A stretch of DNA of 64,000 nt from Gonapodya prolifera JEL478 (GCA_001574975.1 KQ965747.1:161267-225266), one strand, 5' to 3'; shown: positions 1 through 12,775, numbered from the stretch's first letter. Numbers and translations are program-made. The notes: generated by a model from the letters alone, not told the origin.

Positions 1-61
1 CGAAGCAGCTCCACCACCGAAGAAAAAGAAGTAGTCGATTCGAGATTATATAAATTATTAT

Positions 62-3000
62 TTACATATCACGTCGTGATAGCTTAGAGTGTCCGGCTAC
101 TGCAACGTCAAACAAATTGAGAATGTTAACATGAGTCCGCGTTGTTGAAAGTTCTTCATCATCCCCTGAATGGCCATCTTCTTGATGTGTTCTGTCCGCA
201 CGGCTGTCCGCGAGGTACTTTTCATTTGTGGTGAGCATTTCGACGGGCACATGCCAGTGTCCTCGCGCTTCTTTGGGTTTTTTCACATCACCGGGGTAGG
301 GGAGAAAAGCTGCCGCTGCTGTTTTGTTGGGAATCGCTGGCTGGTCTGTTGGTGATTCGCCGAGTTCCGTATTTTGGGCAGCAAGAAGGTTCTTGTACGC
401 AAGTCGAAGCTCATTGAGTCGAGATTCTTCTTTTGAAATTGTGTCACGTAATTGGCTCTGAATTGCCATTCGATGCTCGGTGAACTTGCGCATTCTTTCA
501 AGGAACTTTCGGGGGCAAATAATGGTCAGTAAATCATGCCTCGTCGCCATAGTAAGCCGATACTCACGCTGCCGTCGACAAAGTCGGGCTTACGCCACTG
601 TTTCACATCGATCGCACACATCAGAAATGACGCTCTAATCCACCAATAGCTCTTCAAAACGTACCGGTAAATCCTGCCACCGGCCTTTCAGACCTGGTAT
701 CCGCTTATTTAATACCCTCTGTCCCGTTGGTTCCTTTAATGAGCGAGCCGGCAGATCGTCCTGTTCAGTTGTCAGCTCAGGGAGCGCTGAAGATGTGATC
801 CCATTCATTGGGCCAAGTGAGGCTAGCGTGCCTCGGAAAGAGCTCGAGATAAGGATGTTGTTGTCTGATACATTCCCGGACTGAGGTGTCCTTCCTCGGG
901 AGCCACGGTCGCTTGCAGACCACGAAGTTGCTTGGATTGCAACATCATTCAACGACCATGCGCTTCCCCGTTTCAGCTGAGCGATTTCATCCCGAAGTTC
1001 CGCCAACTCTGCGCTGAGCAAGAAACAATGAAAACGTTTATAAACCGGAACAAAACAAATATGAAGGCGACCAGTTAATCTTACTCGTATTCTTGTCGAG
1101 CTAGGTTGAGTTGTTCAGCGTGTAGGAGTGTTAATTCCATCACCTCTTGTGCAGTGTACGTTTCTTTTTGACCGTGGATGCCAGGTTGATCAACTTTAGA
1201 ACTGTCGGATTCCAAATTTGAGGTGCCTTGAACACTTTGTGATTCTTCAAGTGACTTTGTTTGTTTCAAACTCGCAGAATGTTTCGCGATGTTTGCACTG
1301 GTAAGTCGCGCCGGACTTGATGGAAGGATGGCCGATCCCTGTAACGAAGAGCGCTGCAACGGAGCAACATCAGCTGATTGAATTTGATCCATTGACAGCT
1401 GGATAATGCTTGATTTTAATGAAAGTCTTCTCGTGCCAGTTCGATTGTTAAGTTCGTGATCATGTCCACTAACCAAGTCGTGCACTTGATCGCCTTCTTC
1501 AGTAGTATTTGACTGATTCGCCAGAGCTTGGAGCAAAGAAGAATTTTGAATTGGGGGCGCGATGGGTCTTTTCAGCTTCAAGGTTTCCGCCAACAGTGTG
1601 TTGTTGCGTGGAAGAGCAGGCCGAGACTCAGACGGTACGAAGCTCATAGTCCTTCGTCTTGATAATGCTCCCTCATCTACCGTTCTTAAGCCGGCCAATA
1701 TTTCTGAGGAAATCTGAGAATTGCGTCCAGCAGAATCCGGTCGAGCGTGTACTTCATGGTTTGACATATCTTTGTGACGGAAAGAAGGAACTTCTGACGT
1801 CATTGGAAGACCCAAATGGAGCTCGCGGAGCGTCAGAGCGGACGGGGAACCGTTTTCCGTTGCGTCATAGGTAAAGGTACTCTGAAAACACGATCATATT
1901 CGATATGGGCGATATTGCTTTCACCGAAGGGGTTTCTCACATTTGGAAGGTCGTATTCGATAATATCATTATTCTCAGTGCTGTCCAGTTTCCTTGGGGC
2001 ATGGCGCCAGTCTGCTTCAGAGCCAGGAATCAATCCTACGACTTTCCATTCCCGACCCGAGTAGCTTGATGACCGCTCCATCAGTCTTGCATTTTGCGAT
2101 GATAGTGGGAACTCAACCAGCGTCTGAACGTCGGGCTCAGAAAAGCATCTGGGTATGTTCCTTTGAAACTCCGTTATACGCTCCAGCAGTTTTGATTTAT
2201 TCGATCTTGTAGTATTAACTCGATTTTCCCAATTGAAGTAAGGGTTTCGATGATGAGAACGTCTGATACGAACCAAATGAGAGGGAGATGGCTTCAGCTT
2301 TGAGAACTTAGAAAGACAAAGGTTCCTTGCTCGGACATCGGCACATGATGGCGACACTGGAATGGCAACGTAAACGCGCTCTTGAACAGTTGAAGTCTCT
2401 GATGGCGCATGCTTTGGTGCTTCGCCGATTGGGAATTCCCTACCGCTCCTGTCGTAAAGTTCAGTCAGTTCTCCCGTCGTGGAGTAAAGTGGAGCTGCTT
2501 CGTCCGTCACAGTCGCCTCATCAACCATATTTGTAGACTTCTGATTCTCTTGCTCCTCTGGAATAGGTGACGTTATTTCTGGGCGCATGAGAACGCGAGG
2601 TGTAAACATGCGCGAAGAGTTAAGTGTTGGGGTCGAGGCCACATTGTCCGGTGTGGGTCTGAATTCAAATTGTGAGCACCTCGATTCATCAGTGACGTGG
2701 GGACAGCTCACCCGTATCTCGCTCCTTCGAGCATCCATTTGGGTGCAATACCAACAAATTGCTCGGGCCACGTCCTGACCAAGAGCCTTCCAACCATATT
2801 CTCCCACATTTTCATCCTCCGCCTGCTCTTCTCCCTCTTGGCTTCTCCTTCAGCCTTTTCGATCCGAGAGATTGCTACGTCAAGACACTTCGCGTGAAGT
2901 GCGAAGTCATCTTCGAGCGCCAGTACTGCAGAACGCCTCAGATGCCAAGGCCGAGAACACAGATGGGCAAGACGGAGCAAGTCGTGAAGTGGGGCGTAGA

Positions 3001-3950
3001 GAAGCTGGGACCTGGCGACAGCATTCATTCGGAAGCAGAAGATCAATTAAGACGTCGAAGAAAACTCGAGATGCAACTCACGCTCGCATGGCTTTTGAAA
3101 CAACAATCAGCGCATCTGCCTTAACGTTGGGTCCGACGCTCGGCTGCTTCAGCAGACCATCTTTCCATCGGGAGACGCCATCCAACGCAGCAACGAGGTC
3201 CGCGAGGGTGGCAAGAACTTCTCGCACGAGGTCCAGAGTCTCTGAACCAGGTACTTGCTGTTGTTCGAGGGGTTTGGACGAGCCTGTTGTTGCCTGAGCC
3301 CCTTCGGATGAAGGTCCGGGTTCTTTCTCACTCAATTGTGATCCGTTGTCTGATGTTCGAATTAGCGCTGGCGAACCGTTCTTCGGGTCCGCATCCTCTA
3401 CATCCCCTATCTGCACGTCCGCAAGATTTCGGATAATGTCGAGACGATATCCTGGATGTGGGATCCTTTTCCTGTTGTCCTTGATTGAAATCAAATCGAT
3501 TATGTTCGGTATGTCCATCTGGGGACGGTGAAGCACTGCTGCAGATGTCCTTCGGAAAACCATACGAGGATCGAATGGAACTTGTGTCGGGTCAGCTGAT
3601 GGGTCCAGGAGTAAATCTACCTGATCATTCGAAGCGTGTTCTGGAGCACGTATTCCTGGAACCTGAAGAGTGGGCCCGTTCTGGGATTTCTCCTCGTCGA
3701 ACACATCTGATGCTGAGAGAATCTTGGAGCCCAGAAGCTCCCCATCCTGGTCACTCGCTTTGGAACGCGAAATCAGTCGCGAACCACCCGCAGTCGGACC
3801 CTTGGGGACGGTATTGCGGGACGCACGAGAGCCATTAGGTATGGCGTTGAGCCGGGGGTTATTCGAGGGTTTGTTCGCGAAGCTGGTTGATGATCGCATC
3901 GAGCAGCAACGTTTATCCTGTTGTGTTGACCGAATTCGAGAACATAACAT
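62..3950 (-). CDS. Seven-exon coiled-coil protein of unknown function
   Basis: Open frames join across six phase-compatible introns: exons 3950-3082, 3011-2712, 2658-1881, 1821-1085, 1013-644, 597-568 and 505-62, giving about 1175 residues. A second ATG at 3899 could be the true start. Introns are 46-71 nt with good donors (GTGAGT, GTAAGA). I recognise no domain. The chain is mostly low-complexity Ser/Pro-rich sequence, with charged helical stretches that look coiled-coil: a basic Glu/Lys/Arg run in exon 2 (around 2830-2880), the exon 4/5 junction (AELAELRDEIAQLKRG) and the C-terminal exon (RMRKFTEHRMAIQSQL). The exact phase fit at every junction is the main evidence that this is one real gene. 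Function is not inferred. Confidence 0.72.
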
Positions 3951-4089
3951 CGCGGAATGTATATATTCTAGATATCAAATAAATTGTTAGAGTTTGTTTG
4001 TCACTGTAATTTTAGAGAGAGCTTGTTCGATGATATCGGCTGAAACGGAAAGAGCAGGTTGAAGTGGGAGCATTCAGCACGAGCCGGTA

Positions 4090-5100
4090 TCAACACTTTC
4101 GAGACTCAACGACTTCGCGAGGCTTCTCCTGTGGTACCATATGGTCTGCATTGAACCACTCGTGTGTTCCGTTTTTCACTGACTTCGAGATAGCAAGATC
4201 TTTAGGAACTTCGACGTCCGGGCTTGCTCCTAGTGGCACAACCATCTGGAGTCGCTGGGAAGACTCAGTCCCCGATACCAAGTGTGTCGGAGGGGTGACT
4301 TTTCCGAGGGAAGCGTAAACCCACTGGGTCCGTCATCGATGTTGATATGTCAGATGACGATCCAAATCAGATCAATGACCAGTCAAAGATTATATATCCT
4401 GTTATGTTTGAAATAGCAACTCACACCTGACGAGGTCCATCTTCCGGTTCCATCAAAGACAGCCTAACGGTGTGCGAAGAAATGATCATCAAATCAACAC
4501 TGTAACGAACAGTGCCAGAGTCATCTCGACGCTCACCCCTTCCTGTTCCCTGGGTGTCTTTAATGTCCACTTTGCCACTTTTACCTTCCCGCTTTCGATG
4601 TCTTCCTCGGGCACAACCTGACCCGAATTGTCCAAGCCAACAATTCCGTCATCGACGTAGCCCCGGAGAGAGTCTGGATGCCAACGCTGGAAAAATCTCG
4701 GTCGAGTCCTCCAGGAATTGTATGCTGTATCGCTATGGCGGTGGGAATGAAGATAGAAACATCATTTCTTCCGACAGGATAGTTGATGAGGATAATGATT
4801 GATCCAAGACGTACCGGCTTTCGAAAACGTTTTTTCTCTTGTATGCACCGAGACTAAGAGGGTTCTTGTATTCGCCTTCGTGGGGGAAAACGATGGGCTC
4901 GATCGCAACAATACGAGTCCAAGTCCTCGGTTCACCACGATTCTGATGCCGAGCTCCGATCCCGGAACAACGTGCTGGTGGATCGTCACGTGTGCTGGAA
5001 CGGTGGTCGCAGAAGAGGGAGAGGTGGGAATGGGTTCATTGCGAGGATCCGAGAGAGATGAGGTTTGACTGGATACGATACCAGCCGGATCACGGAGCAT
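4090..5100 (-). CDS. Unidentified spliced gene, structure partly resolved
   Basis: Several minus-strand frames read like protein but are short and change frame, as expected for a gene with small introns. A start at 5100 (MLRDPAGIV) can be joined through a 47-nt intron to a frame containing TRIVAIEPIVFPHEGEYKNP. That joins through GTACGT...AAG near 4811 to NDVSIFIPTAIAIQHTIPGG. Further down lie a piece reading GKVKVAKWTLKTP and a last exon ending ESRKC at 4090. The order and some junctions in 4300-4700 are ambiguous. No family was recognised. It could be a single gene of about 250-300 residues or a partly decayed one. Confidence 0.42.
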
Positions 5101-5285
5101 CTTTTGGTCGCGATATCACACGACATCCCATTTTACATTCCAACTTTAGTGGACAAAAAATCAACGCAGTGTAGATAAAGGAGCGTCAGTGTCGTTTTAC
5201 TCCGCTGATCAATCTCCCGGGGATCAACATTTCAAACGGAAATCAAACAAACCGTTTATTGAGAATAAGAACGAATCATATCCAA

Positions 5286-7288
5286 CTACTTCCTCCGCCG
5301 GAGATCATCTTCCTCGCTTTCCGAAACCCCATTCCACCACTTGGCTGAAGTGTCTCGCAACGTGTTCGTACCACAATGGACCTCGCCTCCAAACAAATGA
5401 TGGGAGTGAAAGTCATTCACAAAGTGTGGAGTCATGTTGGCTTTCTTGTATGCCTCTTCCACTGCAGCCTGGATGATATCCGTCCCATTAACCACAGGTC
5501 CGTAAGCCCTCGCGGCGATGTAACTTTGACCGATCACGATACCGTTGATGGCAGCTGGATAGAACGCTCCAACAGGTGACACATTGGCAAGGAATGGTCC
5601 GTATCGCGGAGGCGTTCCGTCATCTCCCCACTCGTTCCCAAAGAGCCCTCCTCCAGTGCCCAGACCTCCGTCTGCAGGGCCTCCATCAAAGAGCATGGGA
5701 ATCCTCACAACATCGCCCCCAGGAACACCAGTCTCGTCGAGAAGAGTTTGCAAGCTATCGCTGATGTATTTTTGGCACTTTTCCTGAATTTTGATGAAGT
5801 GCTTGTCCGCGAGAAGTCCCGATATGGTGATGTTATCGTCAGGTCCAAACCCTGGGATACCAGAGAAGTCTGCGGGCGCAGGTGGTGTACTCCGTGCCTT
5901 AACTTTTCCATTTCCTTCCTTCTCCGCTTTCCGAAGTACGTCCAGCGCAGAGGTTGTGTCGGCGATGCTGATTGTCCATCCCAGGGTACTGTTGTTCTTT
6001 GGAAGAAACGAAATCCATTCGTCGACGTGCCCAATGGAGAGCCAGCCCCCTTGAAGGATCAGCGGTTCTTGAATGCCGCCCCATTGAGCCTGCAGCAAGC
6101 CGAGCATTCCGTCAGATGGAAGGTACTCGTCGTGCTTCGCCATGATGACACGTCCAGCTGGATATGCCTTGCCGGTCTTTTTGCTCACGTACGGGGGAAT
6201 GGTTTCCTTGGAACACGACGTCAGTACATTGAAAGAAGCCAAAGGAGAATCCAGACATGTCATCGCCCACTTACAATGTTTCCACCAGAATTGATCTCAC
6301 GCCAACCAAGTGCACTCGGATGGCTCGCAGCGCCGTTGTAGGCACCAACACCCTTTCCACGAATACCAGGCTGAGTGAAGAGTTGGCGCCCAGCAGTTCG
6401 AGCCTGCTGGGCAGAACGGAGGTGGACTCGAACGGAGATAATGGAGTTCTTGGGACCGGGCATACTAGCATACGCTGGCTCGAAGAAGTCTTGCGCCCAA
6501 ATGTCGGTGCCGTTGAAGAGAGTGAGTGAGGAGGTAAGACCAGAAGCTGCACATGCGGCATCGAGCTCAGTGAGGAACGTCTTCTGCGCCATCTGCCCGT
6601 TGTCCGCGACACTGATGAGTCTGTCGACACGTTGGAGGTGGTGGTGGGTGAGAACGGGCGCAAGACGGAGGGTCACGACGTCATCAGCAGTATGGTTGAC
6701 GGCGGGGTTTGTCGCAGAGAAGCGGATCATGATTGTTCCGTCCCAGCTGTCAGGAGATGAGACAAGGGTCCTTCCATCTACACCGAGTGTCAAACCAGCG
6801 GTAAGAGCATCGGCGTTGAAACGGAGGGTTGGTGGAACGTAGGTCCAGTTGGCAGCGTAAGACTCTGATCCTTTTGGTCCCCTGTACCAGAAAATGCGAA
6901 CTTTGGATGCATGTTCCTCAGGCTCGGCCGAGACAGTTCCATATGTCGTGTTGCTTACTCCGGAGACGGGAAGTGTGCGAAGTGGGGCCAAGTATTCCGG
7001 TGCATAGAGGATATTGCCAGCGGCATCGTTGCAGAACGCAATTTCGGTATCAGAAAGGGGATCGCCATTATTACCAGTGGCAGGACAACGGCCATCGCTG
7101 TCACCGATGTTTGGTAGGAAAATTGCCCCCCTTATTGTTGTCCAAATGGCCTTGTCGGCGGCGTCTGCGTTGCTCGCGACGCCGTCACGGTTGGTGTCGG
7201 CGAGAATAATGGGCTGTAACGCCCAGGCATACGAAACAGCGTGCGTGGAAGCCACGGCAAGCAGAGCGTATCGAGCTAGACTTCGCAT
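5286..7288 (-). CDS. Secreted protein-arginine deiminase (PAD)
   Basis: Two exons, 7288-6275 and 6206-5286, joined at a phase-0 intron (GTAAGT...CCAAG), give 644 residues, close to vertebrate PADs (about 663). The start ATG at 7288 begins a hydrophobic signal peptide (MRSLARYALLAVASTHA), so the product is probably secreted or vacuolar. PADs hydrolyse peptidyl-arginine to citrulline and ammonia, usually calcium-dependent. The catalytic set is visible: Asp267 in WAQD, His398 and Asp400 in SIGHVDEW, and Cys616 in EVHCGTN, followed by the family-typical KWWN. Just after the signal peptide, DTNRDGVASNAD resembles an EF-hand or dockerin calcium loop. The C-terminus is a short acidic then basic tail. 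Family assignment is strong; substrate is unknown. Confidence 0.9.
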
Positions 7289-8107
7289 TGCTGTGTCAAG
7301 GATGTGCGTCAACACTGCATCATAACGTAATGCGATTCAGCAAAGCCTGAGAAGACTGTTCGCTCACAGTGTGAATGTCAATACTTTGAATAGTACAGGG
7401 GACTCTACAGAATGCCGTTTTACAGGGAACTGTTACCGCATTGTGCGGAGACCAGGTCCATGGGAGGCAGCGATAACATCCTGATTCCTGCCTTTTTGTG
7501 ATTGGTCGAGGGTTTCGACCCTCAGGGACCATCTAACTGACATTTGGTCATGAGAGCAGTAGGTTCACAACATCGCCAGGATTGATCAGAAGGAGATCGG
7601 AAATGTCCGGAAAGACAAGACACCACTTCGTCTGATGCTGTGGTGTGTGGAAAGTGGTGTTCCAGAGATCGCTGATTTGCGAAGTGGTCCCTCCAGCCTA
7701 ACACTTTGCCGCCGTCAAGTGAGAACACACTCCGCCAAGACCCGAGACCAATTACTGACCTGGGGCGGTATCGCCATGCTCTAAGGCGGCAGCGGAGCGG
7801 CCGTCTTATGACTAGATAATGCGACCACCTAGTTAACAGGTGTCAGGGGTGGGGTGAAAAAAAAAACAGGCTGCGTCATTCAATGTGATAAATTGAATCA
7901 TTTCGTAGATGTCAGTGGAATCTAAGAGTCTCGACACCGCGGAGGTGAACTCCAAGCGCAGCAAGCGAGGGAAACAGATGGTCTCTAAATTTATTGCAAG
8001 AATAATTTTTGTGTTACATGAGATTCTCGCTTGCGATACTTTATGATAAGTTGATGATGATCAAAAAGGCAATTACATAAGTTACTTGCTACAGTACATA
8101 TAGCACC
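7289..8107. other. Intergenic, no gene seen
   Basis: About 0.8 kb between the PAD start and the MYND-like relic. Only short non-conserved frames occur. A GAGGGTTTCGACCCTC palindrome near 7507-7522 resembles a tRNA T-arm but has one extra T and no matching acceptor stem. Confidence 0.6.
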
Positions 8108-8349
8108 CCATGACATAATCAATGGACCACGTTCCGGAAGTCTTCTCGACGCACCGGCTTATGGAAGTTTCAGTGTGCTTTCTGGCACCTTTCGTCGCAG
8201 TACTGGGCCGGCCACCTGACACCGCACGCATTTTCTCCTTGCAGTCAAGTTCATGCACCCAGCAGCGGCGCAGACCGACTCGATATCATTTGCTTTGTAG
8301 AACTTCCAATTGTCGGTTACCCCCCACCGAAGCGCCTCCAATACCTTAG
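8108..8349 (-). pseudogene. Decayed partial copy of the MYND-finger gene
   Basis: The minus strand reads ESVCAAAGCMNLTARRKC, matching ESVCATVGCMNLAPQRKC in the adjacent gene. Beyond RCQVA the frame shifts: the expected AQYCDERCQKAH is found in another frame, followed by an in-frame stop. Only the last finger and tail are present. Both copies lie on the same strand about 580 bp apart, so a local tandem duplication followed by decay is the simplest explanation. Confidence 0.75.
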
Positions 8350-8620
8350 GGGTTCCTCCAGCTGAACTAGTGGAATTCGGGACAAACGACCTAGGAAAGT
8401 GCTCACACCCAACATCGGTGAGGTAAGAAAGTTTTTAACGTCATTTTGTGCACTTAACATGTATATGCACGGTTGAGATCTCCGAATTTCGGAGCAAAAG
8501 TCGTCGCAAGTACCTCTTTGATGTGTCTCGCTAACAAAACTATACAAACATGGCAATAAATTATGCAAGACGTAAGATACAATAATAAAAAACGTGAACA
8601 AACTCTTCAATGGAGATTAA

Positions 8621-10169
8621 TTAAAACGTCGTGATACTCTGCGTATAAAATCTTGGACTGCTTGGTCCTGATCTTGTCGACGAGTGAAACAACGCCAACA
8701 TATCTGCTGGGAAAATTCCCTCCACGTTCCAAAAGTCTTCTCGGCACACCGCCCTGTGCAGTTTCCAGTGTGTTTTCTGGCACGTTTCGTCACAGTACTG
8801 CGCCATGTGGCACCGCGTGCATTTCCTCTGTGGGGCCAAGTTCATGCACCCGACGGTGGCGCAGACAGACTCAACAAGTGTGTCTTTGAAGGTATTCCAA
8901 TACGCTTTCACGTAGGTCAAGTTTTTTTGAAGTTTTTCGCACTGCTTCTTGTGGAGTTCCCGGTGTGCATTCTGGCATTCCGTACTGCAGTACTTCAACA
9001 CGCGACACCGCTCACACAACATTTTCGGGTTCAATGTCTCGCATCCATCTGCGGCGCAGCCTGATTCTGCCTCCTTGTCGCTTAGAGACTTCCAAAACTT
9101 GGAATTTGCTGATCTCGGTAACCTTTCACCACGACTGAAAATCGACATCAAGAGAAACTGACTGAAGGGTAGTTGAACGTGAAACTTGATCTGCAACTGC
9201 AGCTCCACCGTGCTGTAAATGTGAAGCAATGAATGCGTGTCCGATGCTGGCACCGCGCCAAGCCGGGTGGCCCGAAGAGTTTCGCCCAATGCATTATAAA
9301 GATTGTCGTTGCTTTTCACGACAGATGCATAGAATGTAGCGCCTTCCAAACCCATCTCAGGCGTGACAATTCTGATCAGGGTGTCGAGACAGTCCTTAAC
9401 GTCGCCAAGCATTCCTAAGCGGACTCTCTCTTCTTCGTGAAGAGAAACACCACTTTCGGCGACTTTGACAGCAGCCGATAACGACAGTGCGATGGCGTTG
9501 ATGAATCGGGGGAGGAGGTTGAGGGTGGGTTCGAAGATCATCCTTCGACAAGCGCGGGAGCGGACTGCCAAGTTGAGGAACACCTCACGCCTTATGTGCG
9601 AGGCTTCAGTCGGTATTGAGGGAAATGAATAGATTGCAATTTGCCTTCCGAACGAGCTCGCAAGGAGTTGTCGTACCACCTTGCGGGATGTGGCCATTGC
9701 TTCCATATGCCGTTCCTCATCCGCGTTCTTGAGCTCGGCCCACAGTTTTCGGAACGTGGATAGCGCAAGCCTTATTGCTTGCTCGTGTTGCTCGTACTGG
9801 ATGGGATCCTTCGGAGTTCCAAAGCCGGGCCATAATTGACAGAACTCTCCAATTGTCCGTTCATACCCGTGCTTCCGTTCCTCCATCCGCGCCAGAACAT
9901 CATTTGTCGAAATAAGCTCCGCGAGCAAAGACATCTGTACAGGTGGCGATGCCGCTCAGGAAAGGTTCGGTGAAGTAGTGTCCATATACTTCAACGGGTT
10001 GATGGTTGCGACGTGATCCCCAAAGATATCGTTGGATAGCGATAGTATGGTGATACGAGAAGCAATCACGGCTGAAGGCAGCGGCCGGAGCGCTCGGCCG
10101 GACGGCGAGGTTGAACAAGTCAGGCAAGAACCGTGGAACGCAGTCGCTGAGCCTCCGCCTTGGAATCAT
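8621..10169 (-). CDS. Protein with two C-terminal MYND zinc fingers
   Basis: Exon 1 (10169-9990, 60 residues) joins at phase 0 through GTATAT...ACAG to exon 2 (9934-8621), giving 497 residues. Two MYND-type Cys/His fingers follow each other near the C-terminus. The first starts CAADGCETLNPKMLCERC and continues KYCSTECQNAHRELHKKQC. The second starts CATVGCMNLAPQRKCTRC and continues QYCDETCQKTHWKLHRAVC. MYND fingers normally bind proline-rich partner peptides. The N-terminal 370 residues are helical-looking and not recognised, and no SET domain is present. Exon 1 is less certain, since translation could start at the ATG at 9934. Fungal genomes often carry families of such MYND proteins; this one has a decayed sister copy immediately downstream. 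Confidence 0.8.
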
Positions 10170-10302
10170 TCAAACACGTGGATGTGGATATGCGAATAAA
10201 AGCACCAGCCATGAATGAAAATATTGGCAGTGAAATTATACACGAATATCTTCAAGAAATGCAGCCGTTAAAATTGCGTTCAACCCCGTGCACGGAATCC
10301 TT

Positions 10303-12496
10303 TTACGTTTCAAGGACTGCGTACAAACTCTCAGACGGAACGACTGTCGGAATATCTGTGGCGTAGCCGATGATCCTATCCACCAAATCAGATGACAAGC
10401 TGAGGGGTGCAGAAGACAGTTTCGCGATGAGCACATTGTTGAGGATTGCCCCATAGATTGCAAACCCCAGTGTACCTCCAATGGTGCGCACAAAATTACG
10501 GAGACCGGTGACGACTCCGATATCCTACTTTGTGACGACAGCCTGAGCGGCGACTTTGAGGTTCAAAATATTTTAGTCAGACAGGTGGAACAGTGAAAGG
10601 TCAAAATTCAAGAATAGCACCTACCTAACGATGTCTGGGATATCAAGCCTTGCCCAAAACCTTACAAAATGACCTTTTATATCGTGCTTCCTTTCGCCAA
10701 TGTTGTACATCAAAACGACGGGTTACCTGCCAATATTAGAATAAGCACAACCACCCATAATGGTGTTTCTCGACTGATCCTTTACTGCAGAACGCATGAC
10801 ACCGTCCCCAAGACATATCCAGCGACAATGCAGCGCTTGTTAAATCTGCCAGAAAAAACATTTGCTTCATGCTCTCCGTCAGCGACCAATCGTAAGTCTC
10901 CCACCTGCCAGTCCAACTGACAATCCCTCCAGCGCCCAAGACCGCCATCACTTGAACTACGAGCAGTGGGATCATTTGCAGCCCAGCTTGTGTTCCTGAC
11001 TCCTGCTTCAAAACTTGGAAGTATTGTGGAATGTAGTTGAGCTGGGAATAATATGCAACCCCATTAAGAAACTGCGTGATAAATATGACGGTTGGGGTTT
11101 GCATGAGAAAAACACGCACTATGTAATTGACGCGAACGTTAAACAGTGGGACCTGGGGTTATGATGGTGGGAACAAAACTCACTAGGAATCACTGGAAGT
11201 CTTCCTTCGCTCCACCCAAATTTCAGTTACAATCGTAACACCAATCAGGAGCAATGATACCACAAAAAGTGAGATAACTTGAGATTTCCACGGTTATGTA
11301 CAACCACCCCACGACGTCGCGAGCTGAGGTGTAATCATGCCTGTCCCGCAATAGCAAAACATTTATCAAAATAACGTACCAGAAGAAGAAGTGGGGAAGA
11401 TAGAATAAGGACCGCTCCAGCGCCTTTGCTTTCAGTGAACCGACCACTTTTTTCACTGGGAGGAAAAAGAATATCATGAGCAACGCTGCCAGCGCAAAAG
11501 GGATGCTGCAGAAACGACAGCTTATAGCATTGAGTTCCGATCTAGAAAGGGCATCGTATGTACTCACGTACTCACTTCAGGAAAATGCACCACCTCCAAC
11601 CAAGCCTGGCAAGAAAGGGTCAGAAAACACTCCTCCCAGCACCGGACCAATTACGCCGGCAAGAGCGATGACACCCCCAATAACGCTCTTTACAAAAATG
11701 CGTGCGAACACATCATCAATCACCTGGATTGCGCAACGTGTAACGTTCCAATTACCTCGTATTTCCCTCTCTCCCTGATGCTGACAACATCACTCACCAC
11801 CGCCTACACCCGCAAAAGCGCGATTAACTATGAGGTCGACGATGGAGCGAGCGATCCAGCATAACACATTTCCTACAAAAAAATATGACGAGGCAGACGA
11901 GAAGGCACACTTTGCGACCCCTGTTTGCAAAATCGTGGCGTCATATTGTGAGGGCTCGAATGAAGAGGGAGTCCACGCAAGGCGCTCACCAAATATCGCT
12001 GAATCTACCCCAGAGTTTGGAACGCAGTGCTTGTTAAGAGGTAAGATGTGCCCACCCAGGAGGACTGGTCGCCGGAGGCAAAGTCGGCAGATATGCGGGG
12101 AAGCGCAGTCGCAAAGACTTGAACAGGCGATTAATCAATGAGAGTGCGATGTTTCTCCGTTAGTTGATTCGGCAAAAACACCAAGTATGACCGTTTCTTC
12201 TGGGAAAACTCACTCTTCTGATCCAAGGTGGACAGCATAATCGCAAGTCCGCATCCAGTAAACACGATCAGGAGTTGTCTGAATGGAAGATAATTCGTCT
12301 GATCCGATTGGACAAATTTTGCGTCGGCACCCCGACCACTTTTCGAGTCTGCGACTTCCTTCTCATCCTTGAGTCGGGGAGACCCATCTCTGTCCGTTTC
12401 ATTTGCTTCCGGCTGGGCTTCTACGTCGGTTTTGAGTGGCGCGATTTCATTGTTGTCAGACGTTGCACGATTCGTTACTGGACTCTCGTCGTCCAT
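10303..12496 (-). pseudogene. Broken DHA2-type MFS drug transporter gene
   Basis: Pieces of a 14-TM DHA2-type major facilitator appear in order on the minus strand: an acidic N-terminal tail from ATG 12496, the LSTLDQ segment, ATALPRISADF, GGVIALAGVIGPVLGGVF, IFFFLPVKKV, SQLNYIPQYFQV and the C-terminal NFVRTIGGTLGFAIYG. Frames do not join cleanly. A frame break with stop at 12005-12007 interrupts the expected LWGRFSDI stretch. An A7 run at 11877-11883 (T7 on the coding strand) shifts the next helix. Further shifts occur near 11780 and 10800. Some breaks could be introns, but these two lie inside conserved motifs with no splice sites. Best read as a recent pseudogene, or a damaged assembly. 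Confidence 0.7.
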
Positions 12497-12775
12497 GGGA
12501 GTAGGCCAGTGAACGAAGAGAAACCGAGCGACTCAGCAACGGCGACGGATGTTGTGCTCGTGGGGTCATTGAGTTGCGGATGGCTGCGGCCCTTCCGCCT
12601 GATCACTTCGGCCGTTGCATGGAAACAAAGGAAAGAAGACTGCAAAGCGCCGAAAACAACTTGCATTTGGAAGCTTCTCGCGATCAAAGATCACCAATGA
12701 AAATGAACGCAGATAGCTATACATTTAGAAAATGTTTCTGCACCGTCTGCACCTCTCCAAAACTACAAAACTCTT

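Noticed and set aside
7500-7530. GAGGGTTTCGACCCTC palindrome as a tRNA T-arm
   Set aside because: The loop has an extra T and no cloverleaf can be drawn around it.
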